A stretch of 64,000 nucleotides of DNA, taken from positions 1,550,001 through 1,614,000 of the forward strand of contig JAADJZ010000006.1 in assembly GCA_011032825.1 (NCBI GenBank), given 5' to 3'. The notes below the pieces were generated by a model. The model did not search any database, was not told where the DNA came from, and worked only from the letters and a program-made list of their open reading frames with translations. Shown piece by piece: positions 20,206 to 31,335 of this stretch. Within the stretch, counting starts at the first letter, position 1, and each line of letters begins with the position of its first letter. The translations under genes and the position numbers were made by a program. Source of the DNA: Massariosphaeria phaeospora. Its lineage: Eukaryota; Ascomycota; Dothideomycetes; Pleosporales.

Positions 20206-22854
20206 ATGCTACGTTTACGGCCATCCGAGATCACACTGACCGCGGCGGACATGGAAGAAACCCAGCGTCGTATGGCACGCAACCAAGCTGCAAGGGCTAC
20301 ATGGGCTTCTGTCAATCATGGCCCAAGAGCGCGACTCAGGCGTGGAGCTCAACGCTCCCGCGACGATGCCATCACACAGCTTGGAAACATCCCCATCCTA
20401 GAGCCTCAGCAAGCTGTTATAGAGTCCATCGAAGATGACTCCGAAGACGATTTACCTGACCATATGACCTCTCCGAGAGTCGACAGCCTCGCGAGCACCA
20501 CGGATACACCTGCTGTGTCCTTGCCACAGCAACAGACACCTCTAGCACCAAGTGGCCCTGCGTTACCACCCTCTGCTCATAACACTCCACTTACCCGTAA
20601 TCGGAGCCCGAGCATCGGAACGGTTACTGCTCGACCTACTCCTAGGGGGAATGTTGAGGAAGATACGTCGGAAACACCGAAACATCAAGTTGGCGTTGCT
20701 GGGTTCGGCCGGACGAGAACAAACACCTCGGAAGACTTCAGTGGAGACGCTTCTCAATCAGGACCACCTCTCTCTACCGATGGTCTCGACGAAGCAGCAG
20801 GTACACGGGCTATTGCTCGGATCAGTCAGACGGACTCCGTTCGCCAGCAAAGCTCTCATGCTCCATCTCCCCTACAGCAATGGCATGCCCTTAGTTCACC
20901 CCATCAAACTCAAACGCAGCACCATAATCCTGGCCAGGACAGTACGCCTCATGCACAATCACCAACGGTATATTTACAGGGATATTTTGTTTCACCACGC
21001 CAATATGCTTTTAGAGAAGGATACCCAGTATTATCAAACACAGAACCCCGACGGGGATATAATGGACAGACCCGCACTATTTCGTCCAATAGCGACCCAT
21101 ATCACCCAACACGAATTCGGAGGCCGGATCCCTCTGAGCTTTCCTCGGGGGAAGACGTCTTCTGGACTGCATCGGCCCCAGAGCCCCCTGATCTTCCGCC
21201 ACGAATTGTCTCTAGAGTGGATGATGAGGATGAGCATGGTGGCAGACGCCGCTCTTTGGAGCAACGTGTGCGATCTCGGGCGCATAGCATTACAGAGTCG
21301 TTTCAGGAACGCTACCGAGATCTTTTTGGCAGAGTGAGGGCGTATCAGACAGGGCCCCAAGGCGGAACCACGTCTTTGGGAGGTAACCGACACACATCTC
21401 AGGCATTCAGTAGTGAAGCTTCAAACTCCAGCTTACCATATTCATTATACGAACTGCCCGGCTCACGAAATTCAAGCGGTAACCAATCACAAGTTGAACA
21501 GCTTCAACAATCCCAGTACGACGGTGCGGCCCCTTCAAGACACATGAGTCGAGGTGCCTATTACTCAATCCGTCCTTCCCAAGTTCGTCCTGCGACCGCG
21601 GTTTCTTCTCGTCCGTGTCCAGAACGAGTCTCGAGTCGATCATTCCCGGACCTCACTGTGCCTGGGCATGGTATCTCACCTTTGCCCGCTATACCTTATG
21701 GTCGTTTACATAGCGCTCAGAGCTCCCCAATGCCATCGACTGGTCTACTTGCTTCAAACGAATTCGCCGGCGATTACCAAGACGCTGGGAGAGCTGCGGA
21801 ACAGGATCTTATCTCTCCGCTAACTCGGCTTCAACAACGAGCGGATTCGTATTCGTCTCAAATCACTTCGACGCTCTCGGAACATCGTCCTAGACCAGCT
21901 TCAGTGGTGCCTTCTGTGTTTCAATATGAAGACGCAGGTTTTGGTACACCCATAGCACGGCCACGGGGTAGATCAGGATCGAGTGACTTGCGCGATGGTT
22001 CTGGCAGTGGCCCGCATGTGAGAGCGAGGGGTGGACGCCATTTCCAAGAGAGACAGGCATACTCACCAGCGTACCATAACACGGAAGCACCATATCCTCG
22101 TGGCCGCTCGCGCCGCAGGGGTGAGACTAGAGCAAGAACTGCGCAACGCTCCAGTGAAAACCTCCCAGTTGGCGGGTCAGACTACGAAGACGGCTACATG
22201 ATGCCCCATCCGCAAACGCAAAGCCATAGACCAAGTTACGGCCGAGGCCGATATACTCCGAGTAGCAGTGGCCGAGGAGGCAACACCCCTAGTCAAATTG
22301 CCCCCATGCGCTCCAGCATGCTGCCAACGCCTTCCCCTCGCGACATGTCGAATCGACACCACACGCGTGCGCTGCCTCAACCCAGCGCGTCCACATGGTC
22401 ACCCCGCGACCTCGACCGGATCGATCATCCCCGCACGTTCACTCCCCCAGCCCACAGCTACAGACCAGGCTCCCAACGGCGGTACATGCAGCCACCACCG
22501 CACTCCTACCGAGGCCAGCCACATTCCCACCGCGGGCGCAGAGACGGCTCTGGAGCTCTCACGGCCATTCAGGTTCCTCCGGAGCGCGCACCCCCTTTTA
22601 CCTCGCCCACACTCGCTGTAGCTAGGGGCACGATGAGTTGGCGACCGCACACCGCCCGCGCCTCTACCTTCCGCCGCAGATTGCCATCGCACCAGCATGA
22701 CCAGGAGAATTCCGGCGACGCCGAGGCGGAGCTCATGAGGGAGGAACTGGCGGCGTTGAGTATGCGGTATGCGGACGACCAGCCGCTGGAGACTATGGAC
22801 GAGACGCCGCCGCGGACTGGCAGATTCGAACAGCATACGAGGGATCGAGCTTGA
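20206..22854 (+). CDS. Large disordered fungal protein (MLRLRPSEITLT type)
   Basis: Single exon, 882 aa from the ATG at 20206 (917 aa if the upstream ATG at 20101 is used). The short segment MLRLRPSEITLTAADMEETQ looks ordered and recurs, to my recollection, at the start of uncharacterised filamentous-ascomycete proteins, hence the chosen start. The rest is mostly disordered, rich in Ser, Pro, Arg and Gln, with an Arg/Gly/Tyr/His-rich C-terminal third (RGRSRRRGE, GRGRYTPSSSGRGG, SYRGQPHSHRGRR) reminiscent of RNA-associated RG proteins. A short acidic/leucine helix near the end, AEAELMREELAALSMRYADD, could be an interaction motif. No transmembrane segment or catalytic motif is visible, and no function is assigned. 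Confidence 0.75.
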   Translation: MLRLRPSEITLTAADMEETQRRMARNQAARATWASVNHGPRARLRRGAQRSRDDAITQLGNIPILEPQQAVIESIEDDSEDDLPDHMTSPRVDSLASTTDTPAVSLPQQQTPLAPSGPALPPSAHNTPLTRNRSPSIGTVTARPTPRGNVEEDTSETPKHQVGVAGFGRTRTNTSEDFSGDASQSGPPLSTDGLDEAAGTRAIARISQTDSVRQQSSHAPSPLQQWHALSSPHQTQTQHHNPGQDSTPHAQSPTVYLQGYFVSPRQYAFREGYPVLSNTEPRRGYNGQTRTISSNSDPYHPTRIRRPDPSELSSGEDVFWTASAPEPPDLPPRIVSRVDDEDEHGGRRRSLEQRVRSRAHSITESFQERYRDLFGRVRAYQTGPQGGTTSLGGNRHTSQAFSSEASNSSLPYSLYELPGSRNSSGNQSQVEQLQQSQYDGAAPSRHMSRGAYYSIRPSQVRPATAVSSRPCPERVSSRSFPDLTVPGHGISPLPAIPYGRLHSAQSSPMPSTGLLASNEFAGDYQDAGRAAEQDLISPLTRLQQRADSYSSQITSTLSEHRPRPASVVPSVFQYEDAGFGTPIARPRGRSGSSDLRDGSGSGPHVRARGGRHFQERQAYSPAYHNTEAPYPRGRSRRRGETRARTAQRSSENLPVGGSDYEDGYMMPHPQTQSHRPSYGRGRYTPSSSGRGGNTPSQIAPMRSSMLPTPSPRDMSNRHHTRALPQPSASTWSPRDLDRIDHPRTFTPPAHSYRPGSQRRYMQPPPHSYRGQPHSHRGRRDGSGALTAIQVPPERAPPFTSPTLAVARGTMSWRPHTARASTFRRRLPSHQHDQENSGDAEAELMREELAALSMRYADDQPLETMDETPPRTGRFEQHTRDRA

Positions 22855-24390
22855 CGGTTTCTCAGTGTAGGGAAAGCGATGGCAATTGCAGATGGAGCGA
22901 ACTGGCTTTTGGATAATTGGCGAGACTTTTTGAATGGTAATGGTAATGGAAATAGAAATGAGGCTGCATGCAAGATTGCAGGGTTGGATAATGAGTTGGG
23001 GAAAGATTGTATCGGCAGTGTTAATGCGAAGTACGTACGTACTGCGAAACCTTTCTTTTACTGAACCTTCTGTTCCGTATATTTATTTGGTAGGCGCCGA
23101 GCTCATCAACAGTGGAAATAAATATCTTCGTTCGTTGAATGTGCTGCCTGTCAAGTATAACCCCAATAATTGATAATGCCTACCTCGTTGATCCCTTTTC
23201 TACCTTTTTAAAAAGAGTAAGTTTTAGATTTCCCTATCTCTGAGAGCATCGACACACGAAGGTAGTACCGTACCGTATCGTACCGTGTCGACGTTCTGAC
23301 CATATTTCCCCCCTTTTGTTGATCCCATTGACATAGCCGTTCCTCCCTCCCCCTGCACAAATTTAGACACCCATCTCCTCCAACCTTGGTCTACAAACAC
23401 ACGACGAGAAAGTAACGTGCGCTCTTGTCTTCCAGAAGCGGACCTCAATCTCTGGAACCAAGAAGACGAACCTGCACGCCTCTAGAGAGGATTTTCTAAC
23501 GTAGCAACAACATAACGATAGAAAGCTACAATTCTATACACAGTGTTTACTTGGTGTTACAAGATACAGGATAAAATCTAAGTTGTAGATATGATAGTAC
23601 GCTAGTAAAAGAGTTGTATCTAGTATTTGTGTTCAGGCTTAGTTCCGGAGATGTGGGTTGGTTTTGGTTTCCGCAAGAGCGCGCGGTTGTTTTTTCTCGT
23701 GATGGATCGGAGCAGATCAGATCAGATCTGATTTGATCTGATTTGACGCAGTGATCAGGCTGAGCAGGTTCAGAGGGCGAGGATACGTGAGCGCAAGAGA
23801 GAAAGTCAAAGTCACAGGGCGAATTCTTGGGACAGAAACGCGTTCTGACGAGGGAGGGAGGAAGGAGGAAGGGGGGGGCGTTTCCGTCCGAGGTTCAGTC
23901 TTGGAGAAAGGTCGTGCTGCGGGAGGGAGGGAGTCCGGGGAGTCAGTATGTTAGTTCCACGCGGCGACAAACAGCAAGAGTAGAAGAGACACATAGCACG
24001 GAAGACGATAGTAGTACATATAATCGAAGTTTTCACCTCTTCGTGCATGCGCGCTAGCCAATCTAGACTAATTCGACAGCCACCCCTCACGCCTTTACCA
24101 AATACTGTATCGCGCTTTAGCTGACCTCAGCCGATGCTGAAAAGGCACGCCCCACTGAGGGCTAAACTACCCCAACCCGCTAAGTAATTTTAATGATACA
24201 AAGAAAAAGAGAGACGACGATGATGATGAGCCCGGAGACAGCGACTGCCGGTCTAAATTGGCTTGCTGAACCAAAGGCACGCAAGCGGACTGGGAGGAAA
24301 GGAGGGATTACGCCGTTCGCCGCGTATGCATGTGGAATATGCTTCGTCGGATCAGAACCACCACCACCATAACCAAAAGTCCTCAAGCTC
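22855..24390. other. Intergenic with MITE-like copy A
   Basis: No gene is recognised. It contains MITE copy A (23421-23680), a run of GATC/GATCTG units at 23708-23745, a TACCGTACCGTATCGTACCGTG repeat near 23265-23287 and a purine-rich GGGAGGAAGGAGG tract near 23850. Confidence 0.5.
23421..23680 (+). mobile_element. MITE-like element, copy A
   Basis: About 260 bp, homologous to copies B (41893-42127, inverted) and C (55016-55265). Shared blocks are AGCGG..CTCAATCTCT..AAC at the left, a core with AGAAAGCTACAATTCTATA (23520 area), GTTTACTT, GTTACAAGA and AAAATCTAAGTT, and a right end CTTAGTTCCGGAGAT..GGTTTCCGCAAGAG. The left and right ends are imperfect inverted repeats. There is no coding capacity. 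No target-site duplication can be assigned with confidence. Confidence 0.65.
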
Positions 24391-26846
24391 CTAAGCAGGG
24401 ACACCAGTGCCTGCTGGAGGATCGTTGTTCTTGCCCGGCGTGATCGAAGCCGGCATGGGGATCTCCGGAATTTTGATGAGCGTATCCGGCATTGCCATTA
24501 GGCGGTCTTTGAGCTTCTCGCCCTTGATGACCTTCAGTATCTCCTCCTTGTCGAGCGTTTCGTACTGCACTAGGGCGTGCGCTAGCAGATCCAACTCCTT
24601 GCGATGCTCTAACAGAATGGATTTCGCTTTTTCCTTGGCCTCGTCGATGAACCGCCTGACCTCGCTGTCGATGAGGCGTTTAGTGTCTGGTGATAAGTGT
24701 TCGTAATTGGACTGCAGGTCGACGTTGCCAAGTAGATCTGAGAATCCATATTGGGTGACCATGCCGTGAGCCATTTGTGTTGCGTTTTGTATGTCACCCG
24801 AAGGCCCGGAACTGACATTTTCCGCGCCGTAGACAATTTCTTCGGCCATTTTCCCGCCCATGCTAATTTCCAGCTCAACTATGTACTGCGATCGAGAACG
24901 GTGATTCTTCTCATTTGGAAGGAAAAAAGTGATGCCGGCAGCTGGCCCGCGAGCTAAAATGGTAGCTTTATGAACTTCCTTAGAGCCCTTTGTGTGGAGT
25001 CCGACCAGGACGTGACCGCCTTCGTGGTAGGCCGTCTGGAGTTTGTCTTGAAGTGGAACAATTCTGCTTTTCCTCTCGGCGCCTATCATAATCTTGTCTT
25101 TAGCCCATTCAAGATCGAGATTGGAAACAAATTTGGCGTCATGTTTCGAAGCTTGAATAGCTGCCGAGTTTGCGAGATTCTCCAATTCAGCGCCAGAGAA
25201 GCCGGGGGTTCCTCGAGCGATCTTTTGAAGATCGGCTTCCGGCGACAGGCGGATCTTCTTGGTGTGGTGCATTAAGATAGCTAAGCGCCCCTTGACGTCG
25301 GGGAGCTCAACTTGGACGTGACGATCGAAACGCCCTGGTCGAAGTAAAGCACTGTCGAGAAGCTCGGGATGATTAGTGGCTGCAATGAAGATGACACCCG
25401 TGCTTTGATCAAAGCCGTCCAGGTCGTTCAGAAGCTGGTTCAGAGTTTGGCGATGGTAAGCAGCATCCCGTGATTTCCTCTTTCCTCCTATGGCGTCAAG
25501 TTCATCAATGAAGACGATGGCGGGGGACTTCGATCGGGCAACGGCGAACAGCTCACGGACACGCTTGGCACCGACTCCAACGTACATTTCGTCAAACTCG
25601 GAGCCTGACATGTAGAAGAATGGAACCCCAGCCTCGCCTGCAACGGCACGAGCAAGTAGAGTCTTGCCAGTTCCTGGGGGACCAACGAGCAGCACACCTT
25701 TGGGGAGCCTGCCGCCTAGCTTGTTGTACCGTTCCGGGTTTTTCAGAAAGTCGACCACATCGGCAAGCTCCTCCTTAGCTTCGTCGCAGCCCTGGACATC
25801 GTCGAAACGCGTGGACTGGCTTTCTGGACGGACTTCCGAAGAGTTGCCACCACCGACTTTCTTGAGAACGCCACTAGTTTCCACAAAAAGCGTAATGAGA
25901 ACCAATGCGACATAACTCGCAAGAGCAAAGGCGAAAGCCCATCTCACCCATCTGAAGACGATGGTCTTGGTAGACTCTTCGACCACGACGTAGAGTGGGT
26001 CACTTTTGAGCCCGGCCCCGCTTGTCGTCTTTGCGATTTGGCCTCCTCCTACGTGCGCTGCCGCGGCTTGAACAACTGCTTGCTGTTGCTGAGACGAAAT
26101 ATTGGTAGCGGAGTCGTCCGTTTGACCCAGCTTTTGTAGCGCTTTCCGGTAATACCTCAGAACATTCGCATCGGAGGCCCATCGACCACTTCGGTGTCGT
26201 TCCGCCACAATGTTGGGCATATCGGCTCGCAGCAATGCGGAATAGAAGGCTGCCTGTGCCAACGCGCTGTTAGGGTTGTTACACGCAGCCTGTTCGAGTC
26301 GAGCGAGAGTTTCAACAGAGGGTCCACCAAATAGCGATCGTCGTTGGCCCAGCCCCAACCCTAAGCCAGATGGCCTCGATAGCGAGCGTAGATATGAGAG
26401 GGGACCATCTCGCGACAGAGTCGAGTACTGTCTTGCCGTAGAGGCGTGGAAGACCAGGCTTCGAGCGATGGGATTGCAGGACCGAAGCGCATTGCGGGGA
26501 ACTGGAACATGTCAGCCTTCCAGTACTCCGGCCTTTCTATAGTACGCCTGCACCGACCTGCTGATATAGTTCCGGAAACAGTTGAGATCGATTGCACGGC
26601 GTGCAGCGAGGGCAGTTCACGAAGCGCAGACACGGGGACCGACTCGAGGAAGGCAGGTAAGACGGGGCGCGTGTGACTCTGCAGTACTGTTAGAGTGTCT
26701 CCTGTGAAGTGGATAGCTGCGTTGCTCACTCGCGCCTCTAGTGCTGGCTGAGTAGTCGTCGATGCCGCAGCCCGATGCTGTCTTGCGCCTCCAGCAGCTA
26801 GCTGCCGCCCCAGACCGTGCCAGGGTGATTTCAAGATGGCGACCAT
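24391..26846 (-). CDS. YME1: Mitochondrial i-AAA protease YME1 (FtsH family)
   Basis: Two exons: 26846-26429 and 26360-24391 (68-nt intron GTACTC..CTTAG), 795 aa. The N-terminus MVAILKSPWHGLGRQLAAGG followed by ARQHRAAAS is Arg/Ala-rich without acidic residues, a typical mitochondrial presequence. One transmembrane segment lies near 274-298 (WAFAFALASYVALVLITLFV). The AAA module follows: Walker A GPPGTGKT (about 366-373), Walker B IVFIDELDA, second region of homology ALLRPGRFDRH. The M41 peptidase has the zinc motif HEGGH (about 585-589) and the downstream SGDIQNATQMA with the third ligand. YME1 forms a hexamer in the inner membrane with its active site facing the intermembrane space, degrading unassembled subunits and lipid-transfer proteins. 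The C-terminus ends in a Pro-rich tail. Confidence 0.93.
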
Positions 26847-27397
26847 GGTGGGCCACAGTTCAGCGGTAGTAGATACAAGGTTCTAACGGAAGTGAGTATG
26901 TGAGTATGGAATATCTGGGGGCGACACTGGGTGGGGGGTCGTGGCGAAGACTGACCTGGGCGGCGACGGGGGCGTTGACAGGAGTGCGGCAGGCGCCGCG
27001 CGGAACTGGTTGAACAACCAAGAGGTGGGAAAGAAGGAACGCAATGCTATGTATCAACAGTGGCAGTGAAGACACTCGCGATTGCCAGTCAGCATCATGT
27101 CGCAAGACAGCCGCACTACCTCAGACAGTGGCCGCCGCGAGAAGCCCGCAGACTCGCGTGGAATTCGTCCGCCGGTCTTGGCACCGGTCACGTGTAAGCC
27201 GACATTCACCCGACACCATGTCTCATGGTCATAGACTGTCCGCAGGTCCAGGCTCCGTCGCCTCAGTCATTTCCTAGTACACCTGCGAAGTTCCTGTCTC
27301 GAGTTACAAGACAAGCGCATGCCAAACTTGCTCGGCTTGGTCTTGTCTACTTGTAGCAGCTAATCCAACCAATGCTCCAACTGCATTGCGCAGCAAG
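26847..27397. other. Divergent promoter region, YME1 / RraA-like gene
   Basis: About 550 bp with no recognised gene. Confidence 0.4.
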
Positions 27398-28225
27398 ATG
27401 ACTTCTGTGGAACCCCCAGAATGGGAACAGCTTTCTCGGTACTCAGCATGCGACGTATGTTGACAGACATCTGACAGCCCGGATAACGTTGACAAGTTTA
27501 GATAGATCGCGGACGCTCTTCTCAAACTCAACGTCCCTGGTGCTGGGTTCTTAACTGATATACGTAGGTACAACTCAACTGACGCTCAGCCAATGGGCAA
27601 TGATTGACTCTCGTCAGAACCGATACCACATACGGCCAGTATTTCGAAACCTACACTTGCAAAGACCCTAGCGCCAGCCTCAACCTTCCTCATGGTCCCT
27701 AAGATTACACCGTCATTTCCTAGTGCATTCCCCGTACCTGAGAACACACCGTCAAGCAGCCGAAATGTGACAGCACCGTTTGCCGACTACGCAAAAAAAC
27801 ACACCATTGCCATCATCTCACAGCCTGCTGGTCAAGCATGCGCGGTCGTCGGAGGGATCATGGCTGCTCGCATGAAGTACTTAGGCGCAAAAGGAGTGGT
27901 AGTAGACGGCAGAGTGAGAGACCTGGTTGCGATGGGAGAGCTACAACTTCCTATCTGGTCAAAGGGAACGTCGATAATAGGCGCCGGTGCCCAGACAGCG
28001 TTCCATGCATGGGATGTCCCTATCCGTATCGGAGAGGTTCATGTGGAGCCTGGTGATATCGTCCTGATAGACCCATTTGAGAACGGCGTCGTATCGATAC
28101 CGCAGGGAAAGGTTGCCGAAGTACTACAGCTGCTGCCGAAGCTTGTGGCAGCTGATGAGAAGGTGATGGAAGACGTAGAAGAGGGCATTAGTGTTAAGGA
28201 ATCATTCAAACGCCATAGGAACTAG
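27398..28225 (+). CDS. RraA-family protein (HMG aldolase / oxaloacetate decarboxylase-like)
   Basis: Three exons: 27398-27454, 27506-27563 and 27618-28225, 240 aa; introns of 51 and 54 nt. Splicing rebuilds the N-terminal hallmark YSACD-IADALLKLNVPGAGFL. The last exon carries the active-site segment GGIMAARMKYLGAKGVVVDG followed by RVRDL; in the family the Gly-rich loop and the Arg-x-x-Arg-Asp positions bind substrate and a divalent metal. Yeast YER010C, from the same family, has 4-hydroxy-4-methyl-2-oxoglutarate aldolase and oxaloacetate decarboxylase activity, so a similar class II pyruvate-aldolase reaction is likely. An alternative annotation as RNase E regulator comes only from bacterial RraA. 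No targeting signal is evident. Confidence 0.85.
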
Positions 28226-28471
28226 ACTCCTAGCAATTCGCAAGATGAGGAGTTAGATTGTTGACATGGACATAGAATGAGGAAGGACTATGCGTGATCT
28301 TTGCACGAATCTTGCCTTCTCCAAGTGATGACACTTTCCATCTGACTAATGCGCCAAGCCTGACCCAATTCCTCGATCCTGGTTCAACCTCTTGACAGCT
28401 CCCGGAACCTCAGCAAGCCTCAGCACCACAACCCGCTTTCCCCACGGCCCAATTGTCGACCAACAGCAACA

Positions 28472-29194
28472 ATGGGTATCTCCGACTTCTTCTCCGACGT
28501 CTGGGACACCTTCTCCCACCCGTCGCCCGATGCCGATGCCCCGCCTCAGGGCGGCTCTTCTACGGAAACCCCGTCGGCCGGCACCCCCAGTGAATCGAAG
28601 GAGGAGAAGGACGTGAACAAGGCTGATGCTGCGGCCCCTGCAGAGTCTGATGCGGGACACAAGCCGAGCGGCGATGCCAGCGAGGCTTCAGCCGATGCCG
28701 ATGAGGAAGAAGAGGAGGAAGAGGAGGAGGAGGAGAAAGACCCCAAGGATGTATTTGAAGAGGGTGAGTCTTTCTGGGCTTCTTTGGGCTGAGCAGGAAA
28801 CCAAAAACGAGATATCACGCTTTGGTTGCGCATGTGGAGCTGGATGAGCAATCGCGTCTTCGCAGTGATGCGAAGTTGCAGATATCCTTATGGACAGACG
28901 TGCTAGCAACGACAGGCATTACAAGTTCAGAGCACCACCCACTAACTGGTCATTTCCAGAATGCGCCAACTCCAAACAGTGCGCTCCGGCCAAGCACCAC
29001 TACGACGAGTGTGTTCAGCGGGTAACAAGCCAGTTCGAGGAGCACGGCAAGGCAGACGAGGACTGTGTGGAAGAATGTAAGATTCACCCAGCTATATGAG
29101 ATACTTTCGGAAGCTAACGCAAGTGCTAGTCTTCCATCTCACCCACTGCGCCACCCAGTGTGCGGCCCCGAAACTCTTTGCCACGCTCAAGTAA
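28472..29194 (+). CDS. QCR6: Ubiquinol-cytochrome c reductase hinge protein (complex III, QCR6)
   Basis: Three exons: 28472-28763, 28960-29076 and 29130-29194, 157 aa. The N-terminal half contains the acidic run typical of the hinge protein (13 consecutive acidic residues, ADADEEEEEEE region). The spliced C-terminal domain has ECANSKQCAPAKHHYDECVQ, DEDCVEEFFHLTHCATQCAA and PKLFATLK, whose paired cysteines form the disulfide hairpin of UQCRH/Qcr6. The protein docks on cytochrome c1 in the intermembrane space and helps bind cytochrome c. Intron 1 is 196 nt, long for this genome; I looked for a snoRNA in it and found no convincing C/D pair. The stop is TAA at 29192-29194. Confidence 0.92.
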
Positions 29195-29533
29195 ACCACG
29201 CTCAACCGAACCAAAGCCCTCCGTTACGACTCGCAGCTAGCTAGATGGATAGGAGCTTCTGAACTGGGTCTAGGTAGCTGGGCGAACGACCATCCAGACG
29301 ATTGCATTAAACGACTACTGTAAATACCGCACCCATGTTTAGAATACACTGTACTATTTCTCATATCCCGACTATGTTCTTTTACGCAAGATCATGTGCG
29401 TAGATTTAGGCATACCTAACAACGCTGTACCAGCTGGATTGCTATCCATAATAAACACGACGTATAGAGATATGTACGCTGGGAAAAGGATGTACCTAGA
29501 CACAGCACCCACTTACTCCACACGCCCTAGGAG

Positions 29534-31335
29534 TCAACCCCCTTGATCACCAGCCGCTTGACCCCCTTCTCCACCCTCCCCATGCTCATCCATTTGCAGC
29601 CTCCCCGCTCCATGCGCCAGACCCAATCTCTTCACGCCCAGCGCAAGCGGAACCGGCAGAAAAACCATCGCAACCACAGCCTGGAAGACCAGCGAATTAT
29701 ACATATTCCCGGGCGGTCTGTCTCCGCCTCCCTGCCCCCTCCCTCCTTTCCTCACCTTGCCCAAATCCACAGGCCTCTGATCCTTCAACGCATTCTCAAT
29801 AACAATGAACATACCGCCAAGCAGCTGCCCGCCCGCCCAGCAGATCGTCGAGCCGACCTCCGGAGAGGCCGGGAACGTGACTTCGACCAGGTACTCGAGG
29901 GCCAGGGGCAGCAGCGAGAAGGACGAAGCGCCCAGAACGGCGGAGAGGATGTACGGCGCAGCAATGCTGCGCGTCTGCGGCGCCCAGACCATGGCGAGGT
30001 ATGACACGGCGACAAGCGGACACAGGATCTTGATGCCGAGCAGATACGCATGCGTGCGGTCCAGAATGGGGCTCGTGATAGCCGCAGTAACAAGACCCAC
30101 GATGATCAGCACCGCGCCGCAGATGCCGGCCTCGTCTTCGGAGAAGCCGTACGGGTACAGGATCTGGTTGAGCAGCGAGGAGAAGGCGTTGAAGAAGCCG
30201 ACGTAGACGCTGAAGGTGAGGAAGAGGGCCCAGAAGGGCGGCGAGCGCAGCATGTGCTTTACGGAGGTGGTGAGGGGCGTTTTGGAGAGCGCGGAGGAGG
30301 CGGAGGGCGGGGTGGGTGGGCCGGCGGGCAGGAAGAACGAGGGAATGCTTGCGGCGGTTGCGATGACGGAGACGTAGAGCACGATGTTGGGGATGCTGCC
30401 GAGGAAGGGGTTTATCAGCTGGGCGAGCTGGGGAGGGACAGTGTTAGCACAACGCTGATACTGTATATAAGGTAGGTAGAGTGGAAACATACTGCTCCGC
30501 CAAAGGGGTTCGCCAGCGATGCCAACGCCGTAGCGGATATCCGTCCCGACTCTGTGAACCAGAGATCGCTATACCGCGTCGGCGCAGCCAGCACAAAGGG
30601 CTGCGCGAGGCCAGTCACAATCTGCCCGAACATGACGACGCCGTAGACGCCGCCTGATGCGCGCGTGCCGGCATACCGGATCCAGTTGCCGATGAGGAGC
30701 AGCACCGAGGCGACGATGATGCTTTCTTTCGGGCTGCGGTGTAGCGTCCATATCGTGACTCTGATGGCCGATGCGATCAGCGGGTATTCCAGCCATGCCA
30801 AGGTATACGGGATGGAAGTAGATGGGGGGGATAGAGATAGATACTCACGGACAAGCCACGACAAACGCGAACAGAAATGCTGTGCTCAGCCAATTGACCG
30901 CCGTCTCGGTCACGCCGAAGTACTCGGCAGAGGTCGTCGAAACAGGCGCAAAGGTTAACCACTGTTGCGGGTTGTTAGCACGCGTTGTGTCGTGTCGTGT
31001 CAGATCAATCAGACCCCCATCAACCACGGGCATGGGAATCCACTAGGTACAATACTTACATCCCAACTCACAACCACATTCAACAACACCAACTGCGCCA
31101 GTCCAAACCACCGCCTCTTATACACGCGATACTGAGCCCGCCCATGCCCATGCCCACTCCCTCTCCCCCCGCCCTCTCTCTCTTCCTCGGCATCCCGCTC
31201 TCTTTCTCGCACTCGCGGGGATCGCGGCCCCGCCCCAACATCCTCATCCACCCTCGTCCCACCAGCACCACTCTTCCCCCAACTCTTCGCCGTCGCCGTA
31301 CTATCCAACGTCTCCGTCGCCGTCACGTCGTCCAT
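29534..31335 (-). CDS. MFS transporter, FLVCR-like
   Basis: Four exons: 31335-31060, 30961-30849, 30760-30493 and 30427-29534, 516 aa; introns 98, 88 and 65 nt, all phases consistent. The ATG at 31335 has a good context (AAAATGG). A cytosolic N-terminus of about 70 residues, rich in charged amino acids, precedes [20 protein letters not shown], where helix 1 begins. Further recognisable family stretches are [54 protein letters not shown] and [20 protein letters not shown], followed by a second six-helix half. This matches the FLVCR/MFSD7 branch of the major facilitator superfamily, whose animal members export heme or choline; the fungal substrate is not known. The C-terminal tail is hydrophilic and Gly-rich. 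Confidence 0.85.

Noticed and set aside
28764..28959. Possible snoRNA in QCR6 intron 1
   Set aside because: GTGATGC and CTGA strings occur but not in C-then-D order with proper spacing.
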